Assembly (NCBI GenBank): GCA_036346355.1
Contig: CM070585.1
Coordinates: forward strand, 2,309,001-2,373,000
DNA: 64,000 nt
Direction of reading: 5' to 3'
Source of the DNA: Rhipidocladum racemiflorum
Taxonomy: Eukaryota > Streptophyta > Magnoliopsida > Poales > Poaceae
Shown here: positions 24,252 through 37,186 of the stretch, one piece after another
How the letters are laid out: every line of letters begins with the position of its first letter
Position numbering within the stretch: the first letter of the stretch is position 1
Notes under the pieces: generated by a model
Database searches by the model: none
Told to the model about the DNA's origin: nothing
Seen by the model: the letters and a program-made list of their open reading frames with translations, nothing else
Program-made: the position numbers and the translations under genes

Positions 24252-24851
24252 CCAGAATACTTTCACATGACGATCCGTCAATATTTTCCTATAATCATGC
24301 CAAGTAATATATGGTCCACACCAAACGAAAATTAATTATTGTACTACATGGCTTCCGGGAGTGGGAGAGTATATATATTTCCCCCCTGATACAAGCTAGC
24401 GACTTTATGGAGATGGAGATCAAAAAATGCAAGAGACAAGTCATTTTCTGGTGCCTACCTACCTTTACATCACTCCAAGTCGCCAATTTTGGGCAAGTTC
24501 GATCGGTAGGTAGCAGAAGCAAGCAACCCCCACGTTCTCTCCCTTGTGCTCTCCCTTTCAATTCTCTCGGCTACCTATGTACGTACTCCATCTTTATAAT
24601 TTGTTATCTTTTGCAGTACTGCAACTTAACTAGAATACATGTACACGCACGTCATGCAGTATCCCCAGTAGTTATGATCCGTAAGAATATGGATAGATTA
24701 TACAGATATACGTAGCCGTCGCCGGAATCGCTGTCGTGGCGCATCACGGCGAAATAATGAAGTGTTCATGCGTGCGTTGGTGCCAGAAACTGTCAATGAA
24801 GCAGCACTCATGTTGTTAATTAAGCGAGCAAGAATCATCAACAATCTAAAA

Positions 24852-24856
<5 letters not shown>

Positions 24857-24902
<46 letters not shown>
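24857..24902 (+). repeat. (TC)n microsatellite, about 22 units
   Basis: Perfect TC dinucleotide run. It creates spurious Leu-Ser and Arg-Glu frames on the two strands. Confidence 0.95.
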
Positions 24903-24906
<4 letters not shown>

Positions 24907-25899
24907 GCATGAGCCTGACGCATCCCGGTGCATTGTATTTCGGTGGTTGCAAAGGTTAATGGAGACAATAATAATTCAGCGGCCGATCGACCTGTGTGCG
25001 AGTGTGAGGATGGTGACACAAGGAGGAGGATTCCCTCGCGGGTAGGTTTGGAGCCAACAATGCCCATCCCAACAGTCTAGTACCATTCCATTTTATTGCC
25101 ATGTTTGTTGTCTGGTGTTTGTTGTGGTTGTTGCCGCAGTTATTTCTTCCCCCTTCTGTCCACTGCACATTGGCTGAACAGACGTGTTCCTGTTCATTTC
25201 TGTCTGTGCTGATCGAGGGTGTTACAGCTGAGATCGATTAGATCATATCCTGATTCTATCACGTTTGGACCCAATTAATATATAGCAAATGATTGTTTCG
25301 AAGGGGAGCTAGCTGCACAAATCGTAAAGTGAGCAACGAACTAGGCACGCACGTCTGGAGCACGGGGATATTACGATAATTCTGCAAGCAACTGTAGAGT
25401 CTATGTATTCCAGACATGCCATCAAAGACCTATCGTTTATTCTTTCAAGAAAACGGAGAGCATCGCCCTAGCTACTGTGTAATTGCATGGAGAACAGCGT
25501 GCTATCGCAGGATTGGCGGAGAAGGGAAAAAAAATTGCAGTGATGTAAAACACGGTTACCACAAGCAAATTTCCAAAGTATCATGACAGTACAGCAGCAA
25601 CCATACAAATGAAGTGACAAAACAAGAGAGCTGCTACATTATTAAAAAGAAGTGCAGGCTGGGCCGGTGGAGCCATCCAATGAGGAGGGGAACGGATAGG
25701 CAGGTACACTCAGACGGGGACCATGGCCATGGATGCAGCTGCTTGGACTTTGGAGATACTGAAAGAGTCCAAGTCACATGGCCTTCAGTTCCGGGACGGG
25801 ATACAAAGGACATTCTCACTGTTTCTCTGTCAGAGTGGCACTGTTCCTGTCACACTGTGCTCTGCCCTGTGTTGAAACCTGGATGGATGGAATCGCCAG

Positions 25900-25902
<3 letters not shown>

Positions 25903-25953
<51 letters not shown>
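25903..25953 (+). repeat. (CT)n microsatellite, about 25 units
   Basis: Perfect CT run about 1 kb from the first TC run, followed by an interrupted CCCTCTCCC tail. Confidence 0.95.
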
Positions 25954-25957
<4 letters not shown>

Positions 25958-28610
25958 TCCCTTCACTTGTGGTGACTTGGTGTGGAGGAGATTGCGTTGT
26001 TGGCGGCCAATCATTCACTCATCCATTCACTTCACTCCCGGGTGGATGGGGGACAGCTCGAGCACGGCATGCGTTGAATGCTTTGCTCCCTAGCTCTCGC
26101 AGAAACTTTGCCTGCTAAAATCTTCCACGCATTCACACCGAGTATATATGGTGTGCAAAGTAGCTCTCTCTGTACAGCGTCTGCTGTCCAGGGTCATCTG
26201 CGACAGGCGAAGCACAACACAAGTTTTCAGATAGAGGAGTGGAGCGCCGTGCAGGGACAGAGCTGGGACTATGGCCCGAGGTACATGTCTACCAGGTAGT
26301 AATATATATGAATAGAAGATTTTACCTGTTTAGTTATATATTTGGTTGTTAATTATAGTGTTTAGTTTTCGGTCCGAGGTTTAGCACAATCCTGACTCGG
26401 CCACTAGCGCCGTGTGATTTGCTAGCCACTGAAAACCGCATGCAGTGTTTTGGGGGTGAAAAACTGATCTGACCAGACCATGCATGTGCATGGTTAGAAA
26501 TTCAACGTATCGGAGCTATCGATCTCGACTGCCAATCTTCAGATCCAATGGCGCTATAACACCCTTCCTTGTCACCAAGAAACCTTGCGTTCAGTGTTCA
26601 TACTCCGTAGCATCAGGAGTTCAGGGCTACACGGCCAGTACTAGCACCTTATCGCACGACGAAAAACAACAAATTGCTCGCAGTACACGTCTACATCACG
26701 ACTACTGCATGCGTACACCAGTGCAAGATTCACAGGGAATTCTCATTGGTGGATCGGGGAAACCTGACTCTATCTATCTACCTACCTTTCGCAGAAAAAG
26801 CTCACTAGCGATGTGTGCATGGCGCCACTTTGTCCTTGTTGGCAATGGCCATAAATATCTCATCTACAGCAACTTGAAATCTTAACGCCAGTGCCAGATG
26901 CCAGTACGTAGTAGTAGTACCGGTACCACCACCACTTCCCCACTTTCGCAGCGTTGTGCAGTGTATACCAACCTGACGAGTGACCGATCAAAAACAACCC
27001 AAGCAAGTGGAGTGACCATCCATCCGAATGGTTAGAGCATGTTAGTATGTGCTGTATATGCAAATTAATATTCGTTACCAACAGAACAGGTACTACCCTC
27101 TTATGATCATTTGGAATTTTCAAGTAGTACTCTCTCCGATTTGAAAAAACACATTGATTTGGAGCAAGTGAAGTCGAACTTTCGACTTGAATACCAACAT
27201 CATCTAGAGTGGGTACATAAAAACCATACGTGTAGCCTCCTCTCAAAAGCACTTTAAAATATACATTAAAATAAAAGAATAATGATCAAAACTGTGTTTG
27301 AAGATCATACCGATATCTAAAATGATAGGATTAGAGCTCTTTTACGGTGGATTGAATTGAATATAAACCGTTCATTCTTTTCGATCCAATAGATCAGATT
27401 AACTAGATTCTACTTATACTTCATCTGCTAGTAGAATAGTAGAAACATCCTTAACAAATCAACGATTAGCTGCGATTTCTACCACATATTTTATACTACC
27501 AGGATAATGCATCGTAAAATTTAACGTTTGCATGGATTCCAACTCGGACACGTGCAATCTGTAGTGGGATTTGGGAGGAGGAGGAGGCGGAGTGGCGTCA
27601 AGGGCGCGCGCGCACATGTCGGAAGCTGCCTGCCTCCCTTGTCCTTTTCTACACGGAACGGCCGGGCCGTGCAGAGGAAAGCGACGCGCGCAGGCGCAGC
27701 TGCGAGCCTATTATCTCCGTGCGCGTTGTGACGACCGTAAAGGCGCCCTGGTCTCGTCGTCGCAACCGGCCGTGTGCGTTTTTTTTTCCTTCCTGCCTTT
27801 CTCCGTTCTGTTTTCCGCTGTGCGATGCAAGGAAGGATCGAGGCGATGCAGTCGAACGGCGTCCGGCATGGCAGCTGCGACTGGTTGGGAATATTTGGCC
27901 GGTAGGTGTTGATTGGATGCCTGTGCCACACGGCCGGAATGTTTGCGCTGATTAATTGGTGTTCTTGTTTCTTCTCTTCTTTCACGTACTCCTGTCGTCC
28001 AATCCAACTGTATTTGTAGGGTGGGAACTTGATTGACTTGTGGGAGTGAGAGTGGTCGAGCAAGATCATATTTTCCCATTGGTACGGTGTGGATGGAGTG
28101 TGAAAGGCCAAGGAAATGTCAAGCTGGAGGGAGCATGGACCGACTATCTATGCAAAAGGTGGAATTAATGGAACAGAATGATTATGCCACGGGAATTGTA
28201 CAGGCAAGTGTTGTAGTCCTAGCACAAACCTTGGCCGTCGATCAAGATCCATTTGAACCGGTGGATGCTTACTAGATTATAGTTGGGTCTGGTTAAGCTA
28301 ACTCGGTGAATTATGCTGTTTTTCCGCGGAATTCATGTGCTTCAAACCTCGCGATTCACCTGCTAGACTAGTGGGGACTGGAGGATGTATCATTGTTCTC
28401 GCTGATAGCCTGATTAGAAAGGGCCATTGGAGGAGCCTGGCTAGATTAGGTAGTTGGTACTGCCACCGGCACTTTCCCTTTCTGCCCCCGTGTCCTGTTC
28501 TGGGGACCGTGACATGGAACAAAGCAGCGGTTCGTTAGATGCCACGTCGGCGTAGGGCCCGGCCCTCCTTCAGTCTTATCCGAAACCACTGGTACAAGCA
28601 GAACATCGTA

Positions 28611-28797
28611 AAATCACAAGTGTGAAAATGGAGAGCACACCTAAAGCAGAGAGCAAAGCTCTCTCTTCATTAGATTGATTCTCTCTATACAAGAGGGTGC
28701 CCGATATGTAACAAAACTAACATGAGATAGATTTGGATTCGTCCATTAATAGATAGAGTTTTCAAATTTGAACTCGAATTTTGTCTATATCATAACA
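28611..28797 (-). repeat. 3' LTR of the Copia element (end truncated or diverged)
   Basis: AAAATCACAAG, GATTGATTCTCTCT, GAGATAGAT, ATAGATA and a final ATAACA align in order with 38060-38230. The first 50 bases of the right-hand LTR have no clear counterpart. Confidence 0.7.
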
Positions 28798-28804
28798 CTC
28801 TCTC

Positions 28805-29321
28805 TAGGGCTGGAAAAAAAGCTCGTGGCTCGGCTCGGGCTCGCCCGAGCCTGGCTCGGCTCGCACAGGCTCGTGGCTCGGCTCGGGCTCGAGCCGAGCC
28901 TACTTTTCAGGCTCGCAAAAACACCGAGCCGGCTCGGCTCGGCTCGCGAACCAAATTGGCTCGGTGGCCCAGCCCATGCAGTGAATTTAGTATGATTAAT
29001 GACTTATATTTTTAGGAAAAATATGATGTTGAGACAATTCCATGTCCTACAAGTGTGATATAGAGCAACTAAGCAACTACTATTATTTAGTAGTAACTAG
29101 TAAGTTAATATTATTCACTTTGCAAATATATGAATTATTGTATAAATACTTAATTTTTCGAGAAAATGTTCGCTCGGCGAGCCAACGACTCATGGCCGAG
29201 CCGAGCCGAGCCGGTTTTTGGCTCGCCTCGGGGCGAGTAGAGCCAGCTTTCGGCTCGCCACTAGACCGAGCCGAGCCGAGCCGAGCCGAGCCGGGCTCGG
29301 CTCGGCTCGTTTCCACCCCTA
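28805..29321. mobile_element. hAT-type MITE inserted in the Copia polypurine tract
   Basis: The termini are TAGGGCTGGAAA and TTTCCACCCCTA, with long subterminal arrays of GGCTCG/CGAGCC in both orientations and an AT-rich core. A perfect 8-bp duplication, ACTCTCTC, lies at 28797-28804 and 29322-29329. The TAGGGGTGGAAACGAGC-type end with 8-bp duplications is a known grass hAT MITE form. Its length is 517 bp. Confidence 0.92.
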
Positions 29322-29699
29322 ACTCTCTCTTAGGTGAATACTGCGTAACACATGTCTCATTAAAAACTTCTCCCCAGAACTCAATGGGAAAAAATGGATA
29401 GAGAAAAGAGTACATTGCACTGGCACTCCGTGTTACACTAGTTGCCTCATTAAAAACATTTATATGAGAAAACTTCAAAACTCACTAAGAGAAAAAGAGA
29501 GCTTATAATCTTTAGGATTTAAAGTAGGATTTTTATGATCATGCAAAGGGTTATGGTTCAGGGTTGTACTCGCCCTGAACTTTGCATATCTAAGTCATTT
29601 CATTCCAATGCCATTAACACGTCTTTGAAAAATAGATTTTGACAAAGACTTAGTGAATAAATATGCTAGATTTTAACATGACTTAGTTTGTAGTATCTT

Positions 29700-32500
29700 T
29701 ACCTCATCATTCTTTTGTAGTTCATGAGGATAGAAAATTTAGGGGCAATATGCTTCGTGATATTGCTCTTTACATAATTCATTTGTATTTTTGTATAACA
29801 CAAGTAATATAATCTTGATAGATAATCATAGGGGTCTCGACGGTATTAAGACCATATAACTTCTGAATATGGTTAATCACACGTCTCATCCAAACACACT
29901 TATGTGGGGCTTCATATAAAGCTATAATCTCTAGGTGATCGGTAGAACTACCTACCATGGTCTGCTTAAAAGACCGCTAAGAAATGGCTCAACCACTCCA
30001 TGAAAACACAAAACCAGTCTTAGATTTGGCACTCTAGAAATCAGACAGATAGCCAACATCCATATATCCAACATCCATATATCCCGCCATGATTAAGTCT
30101 TGGTTCTTCTGGAAAAACAATCCAAGATCTTGAGTATCTGAAGGTATATGAGTATAGTCTTGATACTAGCCCAATTTCTTCTGGTTGGGACTATGTTGTT
30201 TCATGCTAGCAAATTTACTACGAATGCAATATCAAGCTTTGTGCAATTCGCAAGATACATAAGTATGGGACTTCAGATCCAAAGACTTTCTTATTTTTCA
30301 TCCTTGGTCTGAAAGGGCCTTTATCTGCTTCAAAGGATCTCACAACCATGGGGTCTTTAAAGGATGAGATTTATCCAAATTAAATATTTCCAATACTTTC
30401 TTGGTATAGGCAGACTGGTGTACAAAAATTTCTTCTTAAAAATGCTCTAGCTGTAGGTTTAAGCAATATTTGTTTTTACTCAAATCTTTCATATCAAACT
30501 TCATCGTAAGGTAAGAACTTACTTCCTTTATTTCCTCTGTGGTTCCGATGACATTCATTCAATTGATATATACTAAAACAATACAGAATCCATCTTGGGA
30601 CTTCTTTATGAAAACACAGGGACAATATCCCTTCTTCAGGAGGAATTCATTAAGTCGGTTGTACCATATTCTCCCCAGCTGTTGTAATACATATAGTGAT
30701 GTCTTCAGTTTGACACTATACATGTTATGATTATTAGGATCTAGAATTTTAACTCATTCAAGGATTCTCGTATAAATATTCGTATCCAGTGATCCATATA
30801 AGTATGTGGTCACTACATTTCATCAACTACATTGTTAAATTTAAGCTTTCTGCCATTAATATTAAATTTTGGAATGTTATTCCACTCATTACAGGAGGAT
30901 AGGTTTCATCATAATCGATGCTGGATATCTATGTGAACCCTTGTGCTACAAGCATTACTTTATATCTCACCACCTAGATATTTTTGTATCTCTTCCAGAT
31001 GAAAAACCCATTTTGATCCTACAAGGAACACTTTATGAGATATTCAGTCAACGAGACCAAAAAAACTTTCCTCTTATTAAACTAGTGTTGGCTCAATTGA
31101 TTCTTTTCATTTGACCCTATCCGAGTGCTTCTGACACTCTACCATGAACTTTGATTCTGGATTCAGCTTTTTAGCCATTTTTAGAGGCAAATATGTCAAC
31201 AGTTATAGTATTTCTTTTATACAATTCTCTTGCATCACTTCAGAGATATCTCTTCATTAATTTCTTCTAGCTCATCGTGATTTCCCACAACGACGAAGTT
31301 TGGATGTTCTAACTTCCCAACGTTGGATTGTGCGCGTAAATATACGCGAAGGTTATTATCTTCACGATGGATCACTTTAGAGATATTACCATCTCCTGGA
31401 TGGCTTACTTCAAGGATTTCTCAATATCAGGTTGAGCTTCTTTCAATGTCACGGGTAGAGTTCTCATTTGTTCGGTTCTGTACTTCTATGGACGTCTCCT
31501 TGGAATTGAGTCCCATGCACCTGGAGGCCTTCCCCTCTTTTCATCATAAGGGTCAAGAGTAGGTTCAATATCCTTCTGGGTATTTCCACTCTTGCAGGTG
31601 CATATATTGTTGGTATATGAGATCTTTTTACTCCCTTTATAATCAATGAAGGCATTTAGCAGATTACTAGCTTATTTGTTGTAGATTTATTATCCTTTGA
31701 ACTTTAAGTTTGGTCTTTTTAGTGCGTGGAACTAAGGACTCGGTATTCTTTAATGTAGTACTTATCTCCCTCTAATGTCAAAAATATCCTTAGTACAATT
31801 TGTTACCTACATAGGCTCTAGGTATTAAATAATTGACAGAGATTTATTACCTACGTAGATCCAAACTTTTGGTGAGGTTCCATGGTGGTACGCTATGATG
31901 GAGATTGCCATGTATACATCACATCCAAATTTTCGCAAATAAAAAATACTTAATTCTTTTTCACACACTATCTACAACGGGGAAAGTTCATGATGTGCAG
32001 TTGGTTTGAGTTGAATTAATACCGCAGCATGCAACACTGTGTGGCCCCAACAGCTGGTAGGTAGCCTACTATTCTGCATGAGTGGCAAAGCAATAAGTTT
32101 TATTATTTTAATTTAATGACTCTGCAAGGCCAATATAAGTGTGGACATGCGGTACAAGATGCTCTACATTAATTCCCAGAGTTATACAATAATCATTAAA
32201 TGCTTTTGAGATCAACTCGTTAGCATTGTTCATTCGAATAAACTTAATCATTTCTTCTAGAAAGTAGACTCCTAACTTAATAATTTGGGCAATTAATTTT
32301 GGTAGAAGTATGGTTCCTAGTAGATAAGAGACATACATAGGACCAGTTAATAGCAGCATCTTATTAGTACCATTATCTGAAAGGACCTAACAGAGGCTGT
32401 ATATGTCCACAGATATCACCTTGAATTCTCTCCAGAAAATTTAGTGATTCTTCTCTAACTTTTTAGGTAAGAAGATCTGACTATAAGCTTTCATATAGCA
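29700..32500 (-). pseudogene. Copia pol remnant (integrase, reverse transcriptase, RNase H)
   Basis: In minus-strand order: the integrase core at about 32359-32108 (IKFIRMNNANELISKAFNDY, VEHLVPHVHTYIGLAESLN), the linker at about 31655-31560 (RSHIPTIYAPARVEIPR), a block near 31360-31270 (KLEHPNFVVVGNHDELEE), the reverse transcriptase at 30680-30539 (GRIWYNRLNEFLLKKGY, CPCVFIKKSQDGFC, VLVYIN-stop) and traces of RNase H near 30000-29900. The integrase Asp before NAN(E) reads Asn, and the YVDD catalytic motif has become YIN plus a stop. The element is dead for both activities. Confidence 0.85.
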
Positions 32501-32992
32501 CAAACAGAGCATAAGAAATCTTTAGGTCTAGGAAAGTCTTTATGCTATGGCCAACAGAATTATTAATTATCTTCTCATTTATATTCAACTTAGGACAACT
32601 CAGTCGATCTATCAAATCTTAAATATTTCTGGGTTTTCATCACAACATAAACTTCAGGTTTTATATGTGCATAGTATAACCCAAAGAGAGTTTTTCAACC
32701 ACACGTTTATTACACCATTAAACTTAGTCATGAGTAGGTATTCTGTACCATCCTCTTATTCTGTCTGCATATGAAAACCTTTCAGACCAATGTCTTTAAA
32801 ACTTAAGAGAGTACAACTGGACTCAGGGTATAATGTAGCATTGTTTCAGCGCTAACTATGAGAGCATCACTTCTGGCGATAGTTATAACATTTTCAATTC
32901 GCTCAGTGTGGTACAACTGTCTTCTAGACAGATTTCCTCCTCCGTCATTAGATTATACTTTATTCTGTATTAAAAGTATTACTTAATGAGAG

Positions 32993-33125
32993 GTGCTTCT
33001 ATGCTCTTCCTTTTAAAAGTTGCACAACTATTAAAGCATGAATGAAGGGTAGATAGTGATTACTTACCCCTTCATTTGCTTCAAGATTTGTGCAACTTCT
33101 ACTAGAAGGAAAAGCATAGAAGCAC
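32993..33125. repeat. 133-bp near-perfect hairpin
   Basis: The arm GTGCTTCTATGCT at 32993 pairs with AGCATAGAAGCAC ending at 33125. Inner blocks also pair: CTTCCTTTT with the region AGAAGGAAAA, AGTTGCACAA with TTGTGCAACT, and ATGAATGAAGGG with CCCTTCAT. It may be a small MITE nested in the Copia element or a small-RNA-producing hairpin. No flanking duplication was fixed. Confidence 0.75.
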
Positions 33126-33499
33126 TGCTCTAATAATCAGACAATTATTGCATCATGAACAAATTGTAGAATATAGAATAAACATAACACAATTAATAAA
33201 ATATCTGAGAAATAGATATTTATTCAATTTTAAATGATGATCACTCAACAGGAGCGTAGACCAAATGTTCATTCAGGAACTATGGCCAAACTGATGAGGA
33301 GACTTATAAGAAATATGTGACATTGGCTAGCAAAGTGAAGGAATACTTGGAGGCTAATCCAGGTCTCCATATGAGTCGTAGGTGTCCTCTTGGAACTCTT
33401 TGAACTTAATAATTTCAAGGACCATATCATCACACTTCTCAGCATCCGTGTCAACAACAGGTTGAAGGGTAAAGTATGGTTCAACATTGTTTACTCGGG

Positions 33500-34340
33500 T
33501 CTTATTATTTTTTAGTGGATTTCATGTAAAAGTCTATCATATACTTCGGGATGTGATAATTGCACGACCAATGGCCAGTGCATTCATACCTAAAACAGGG
33601 TTATTCAGGGTTTGCAACCTTATTAGCTAAGTCTTATTTCTGGAAGCCCCTCGCCTCTTTACCTTTATTTTTTCACTATGGATTGCCTCTTCTCCAATCT
33701 GATCTGCCATTCTTCCCCTTATCCTCTTTATTCCTTTGGCCCTTTCCGCTATCATGGCTATTTCTAACCTGCTAAGCATTTGCATGTGCATCGGGCATTT
33801 CAAGACTTCCATTAGGAAATACATGATGATTCTTCACTATGAGTTCATCATGCTTTTCTGCTTCTAGCAAAATACATATAAGCTCATAGTACTTCTGGTA
33901 ATTGGCATGACGATATTGTTACAACAATATCCTCATATTGGGGTGGAAGGTGTAAAATGTCTTTTCGATCATCCTAACTTTAGTAACTTTCTGGTTACAA
34001 AATCTTAGTTCAGTGATAAGCTTATGTATGACAAAGTTATATATTGTCACAACCTTTAAAATCCTAAAGTGAGGGAAGATCTATTCGCATTGTGCTTCTG
34101 GCAACATGACAAATCTTTGCTGATTATATATTTTTTCTTCAGGGAACTCAAAAGTACTAGCTGGTCCTTTCATCAAATCTTCGGCCTTCAGGTTTGCAAG
34201 AAGATGGTACCTGAGGAAGTGCAGAGTTGCACATGTAGCGACTTGGGAAGAATAGGGGTACCAGCTTCAGGCTGAAAAAATAGTGACTCCAAAAGGTCAA
34301 GCTGTCAAATTAATCTTACTATTCATTGCCCGGGTAAGGT
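33500..34340 (-). pseudogene. Copia gag remnant
   Basis: The minus strand reads FVIHKLITELRFCNQKVTK, then VRMIEKTFYTFHPNMRILL, a stop, YRHANYQKYYELICILLEAE and KHDELIVKNHHVFPNGSLEM. This is the usual end of the Copia gag core (UBN2-type) before the zinc knuckle. Basic residues follow, but no intact CCHC finger was seen. Several stops interrupt it. Confidence 0.8.
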
Positions 34341-34499
34341 AATAGCTGTCATTCAGGGCAAGCTCGATAAATTCCCTCTATGCGATGTTTGACATACTAT
34401 ATTTCTCTTTATGCAAAGTGACTTTTACTACTGGTAAAATCATTATATTGCATGCCCACTCTTCAATCAATAAAGTTTGGTCTATATCTATTCAGTAGA

Positions 34500-35060
34500 T
34501 AATTATCTAAAGTTTCTCAAAATTTACTTAGCAATTATCCTAATTTTTCACTTAATTATTAAACAATTTTTAGAATTACTAAATAATAGAAAAATAAATC
34601 ACAAGATAAATTAAATATGGAATAATACCAAGAAAATAAATCCAGGGATACAAGGTTCCTAATATCTAACTAGATTTTTTTTCTAGCATTTTATGTAATT
34701 TTTTTGTTAATTACAAAGCAATTTTCAAATTTATTGAATAATAGAAAATAATTCTAATACACATAAAACATTGAATGATTACTAGAAAATAAATCCAGAG
34801 CCATAATATTATCATTGTGTCATACATAATTTTTTTAAAATTTCCTAGCATCTTTCACAATTTTTCATTAATGATTAAGCAATTTTCAGAATTACTTAAT
34901 GATAGAAAATTAAAATTTAGCATATATTAAACATGGCATATTGCTAGAAAAATAAACTCAAAGGTATGGAACTACCAATGTGTGCTAAGTATTAATTTTA
35001 CCAAATTTTACGGAAGTCCATATACCTAGAGATTCAATTTCAAAATTTTCTAGAATTTAT
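34500..35060. repeat. AT-rich tandem repeat, about three units of ~155 bp
   Basis: The landmark GAAAATAAATCCAG recurs at about 34633 and 34786, and as GAAAAATAAACTCA at about 34945. Phrases such as AAGCAATTTTCA and GAATAATAGAAAA recur in the same order. It lies in the Copia leader between gag and the 5' LTR. Confidence 0.7.
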
Positions 35061-35553
35061 TAATTAATTTCATAATTTAAAGAAGTCCTGATGAGCATAG
35101 TAGTAAATTTCCCGTTTCCTTTGGGCCGGTCCGGCCTATTACTCCTTATGGCCCTTTGAGCTCGCGCGGCCCAAGAGGTTCCCTTTAAAGCCCGGTGGCC
35201 ACTGCCTCTACTCGTATGGGTGAGCACTGCCGCTGGAGTGGCTGGATCCGGAGGGTGGCTGCGCGGTAGCATGCCGGTGGGCGGCCGCAGCGGCGTGGGA
35301 GCCGAGGCCACAAGCCGACGCTTTGGGCATCGACGATGGCGAAGCGGTGGTCGGCAGTCGGGGGACGGTGCTTCAGGCGTCGACGATGGTGGCGCGGCGG
35401 TGCAGCGGGCGCAAGACGCGGTCACGGTCGACGAGGCCAAGCACGGCTACGCATCGGGCACAGGGAAGGTGTCGTCGACCGATCGCTCGACTGGCACAGC
35501 AGGAATAGCCGCTGGGAAAGCCTTCGCGGGTGCACGCGCCACCGCGTGGGCAC

Positions 35554-37186
35554 TGAAAGTGCATCTAGGCCCCCTAAATTTGTTTTGGGTGATTAATGAC
35601 AAACGATTAAAGAAACTAATGTGTTCAACTAGTTTATGAACAGGCAAATGCTTCAAGAAGAGATCGTCTATGCACGTGAAGTGTCCCCTAGTAGCGCTGA
35701 GTAAGAAAAACCGTATTTAAGCTTGTAATTTTAATCTATTGAGTCATAGGAATGCCGTACTATTAAGAGGGATGCATTGAAATTGACTTAGAGATGTTCT
35801 CCTCACTCAAGATGAACTTAGGCGAGTCTCTCAAGGGCTAGAAGTGTTCTCTCTCGCTTCGGAATGTAGTTTGTTTTAAGTTCAGTCGGATGTTCGAACT
35901 TGTATCGGACACTCCGATAGTTCGGATGTTAGAAGTGCGATTTGTGCTTGATCCGATGTGTTCTGTTTGGGTCGGACATTCCGATGTTCTGCTTTGATGT
36001 TCCGATACCTGTTGTGTTTTAGATTGGGAGCTCTTCTGTTTGGTTTGGATGTTCGATATTGAGTATCGGAAGGTCCGATGTGTGCCTTCTTGTGTAAAGG
36101 TGCTCTGTCTAGTTCGGATTATGCGAAGTTGCGTCTTGAAAGTTCCGAAGTGGTTGTTTTCCTGTTTGGGAGCCCACTGTTTTCTTGGATGTTCCGATGT
36201 CTATTTTCGGGCATTACGATGTGGACTTAGCTTGATTTGTTGGTTCCCTCTCGAGAGTCATCGGATGTTAGATGTTGTTATCGGACTTTCCGATCGTGTT
36301 GTTTTCGGCCGTTGGAAGCTTTCCAAGTCTGGTAGTTTGCACATCGGATGTTCCAAGTTCTTTCGGACATTCCGATGTGAGGTGAGTGCGAGTAACGGCT
36401 AGTTTTGATCCAAAACTATAAATACCCCTCTCTCACTCCTTTGGTCGGTTACACACTTGCTTGGGCTATTCATTTAAGCTTCTTGTGTATTCTCTAGAGC
36501 ATTCTTTGAGCTTTCTCTCCTCCTTGATCTTAGGGATCATTTAGTGAGTGAGAGTTTGTCAAGTGTGATCGAAAGTCAAGGAGCTAAGTTGGTATTCATC
36601 TTGAGAAAGTAGAGAACCTCTCCAAGATCGAAATTCGAGTGCATTCATTTCTCTTGGAGGTTGAAGGACTCCTAGACGGCTAGGCGTCGCTCACGAGCCC
36701 CCAACGATTGTGGGAAGCCGTGAGAAGTTTGTGAAGGCCGGCTCCGCCTCCGAAAGGGAAGGAACCAAATAGTGGAACCAAGTCTCAAGTGAGACCGAGG
36801 TTTGGGAGGAAAGGGTTGGAAAAGACCCGGGCTCTTTGGAGCCTCCTCAACGGAGACGTCTGATCCTCAAGGATCCGAACTCAGGAATCTAACTATTGTG
36901 TTCTCCCTTGTCTCTAGCTGTCTGATTAATCTTATTAATTTTCTTCAGTGCAATGTTAGTTGTCTAGTGCTAGTTGTCGAACTGCTCTTTCTACTTGACT
37001 CTTTCAGTCAAGTGCTAATCGGATAGTCCGAAGTAATTACGGAAGTTCCGAAGTTTTCGGAAGTTCCGAAGTTTTCGGAAGTTCCGATATTAATTCGGAA
37101 TATCCGACCTGTTTCCGCTGCATTAAATTGTTTTAATTTAAAATTAGCCTATTCACCCCCCTCTAGGCAATCTTCTAACCTTTTCA
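35554..37186 (+). mobile_element. Solo LTR (1633 bp) of another LTR retrotransposon
   Basis: It starts TGAAAGTGCATCTAGG and ends CTTCTAACCTTTTCA, with a perfect 5-bp duplication GGCAC on both sides (35549-35553 and 37187-37191). A TATA box (TATAAAT, 36417-36423) lies near the middle. The segments 35880-36400 and 37010-37110 hold many copies of TCGGA...TCCGA half-sites. No internal domain is present, so it is a product of LTR-LTR recombination. The surrounding GC-rich Copia leader is continuous across it. The parent family is unclear, possibly Gypsy. Confidence 0.9.
36417..36423 (+). promoter_or_regulatory. TATA box in the solo LTR
   Basis: TATAAAT is followed by a CT-rich start region (CCCCTCTCTCACTCC). 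It gives the LTR orientation as plus. Confidence 0.6.

Larger units (their letters stand above)
23435..28505. other. Intergenic sequence with microsatellites only
   Basis: Several frames of 60-200 aa exist on both strands (for example around 25614-26093 and 27521-28111), but they are driven by CT repeats or GC-rich composition and carry no motif. No gene, RNA or delimited transposon could be supported. Confidence 0.35.

Noticed and set aside
24698..25067. Frames with Arg-Glu or Leu-Ser runs
   Set aside because: Translations of the TC microsatellite.
27521..28111. 196-aa minus-strand frame
   Set aside because: No recognisable domain; competing frames on the opposite strand have similar length, so it is probably chance in GC-rich DNA.
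28506..28510. ACCGT as the left target duplication of the Copia element (matching 38231-38235)
   Set aside because: The sequence after it does not begin with TG and does not align with the start of the right LTR, so the match may be chance.
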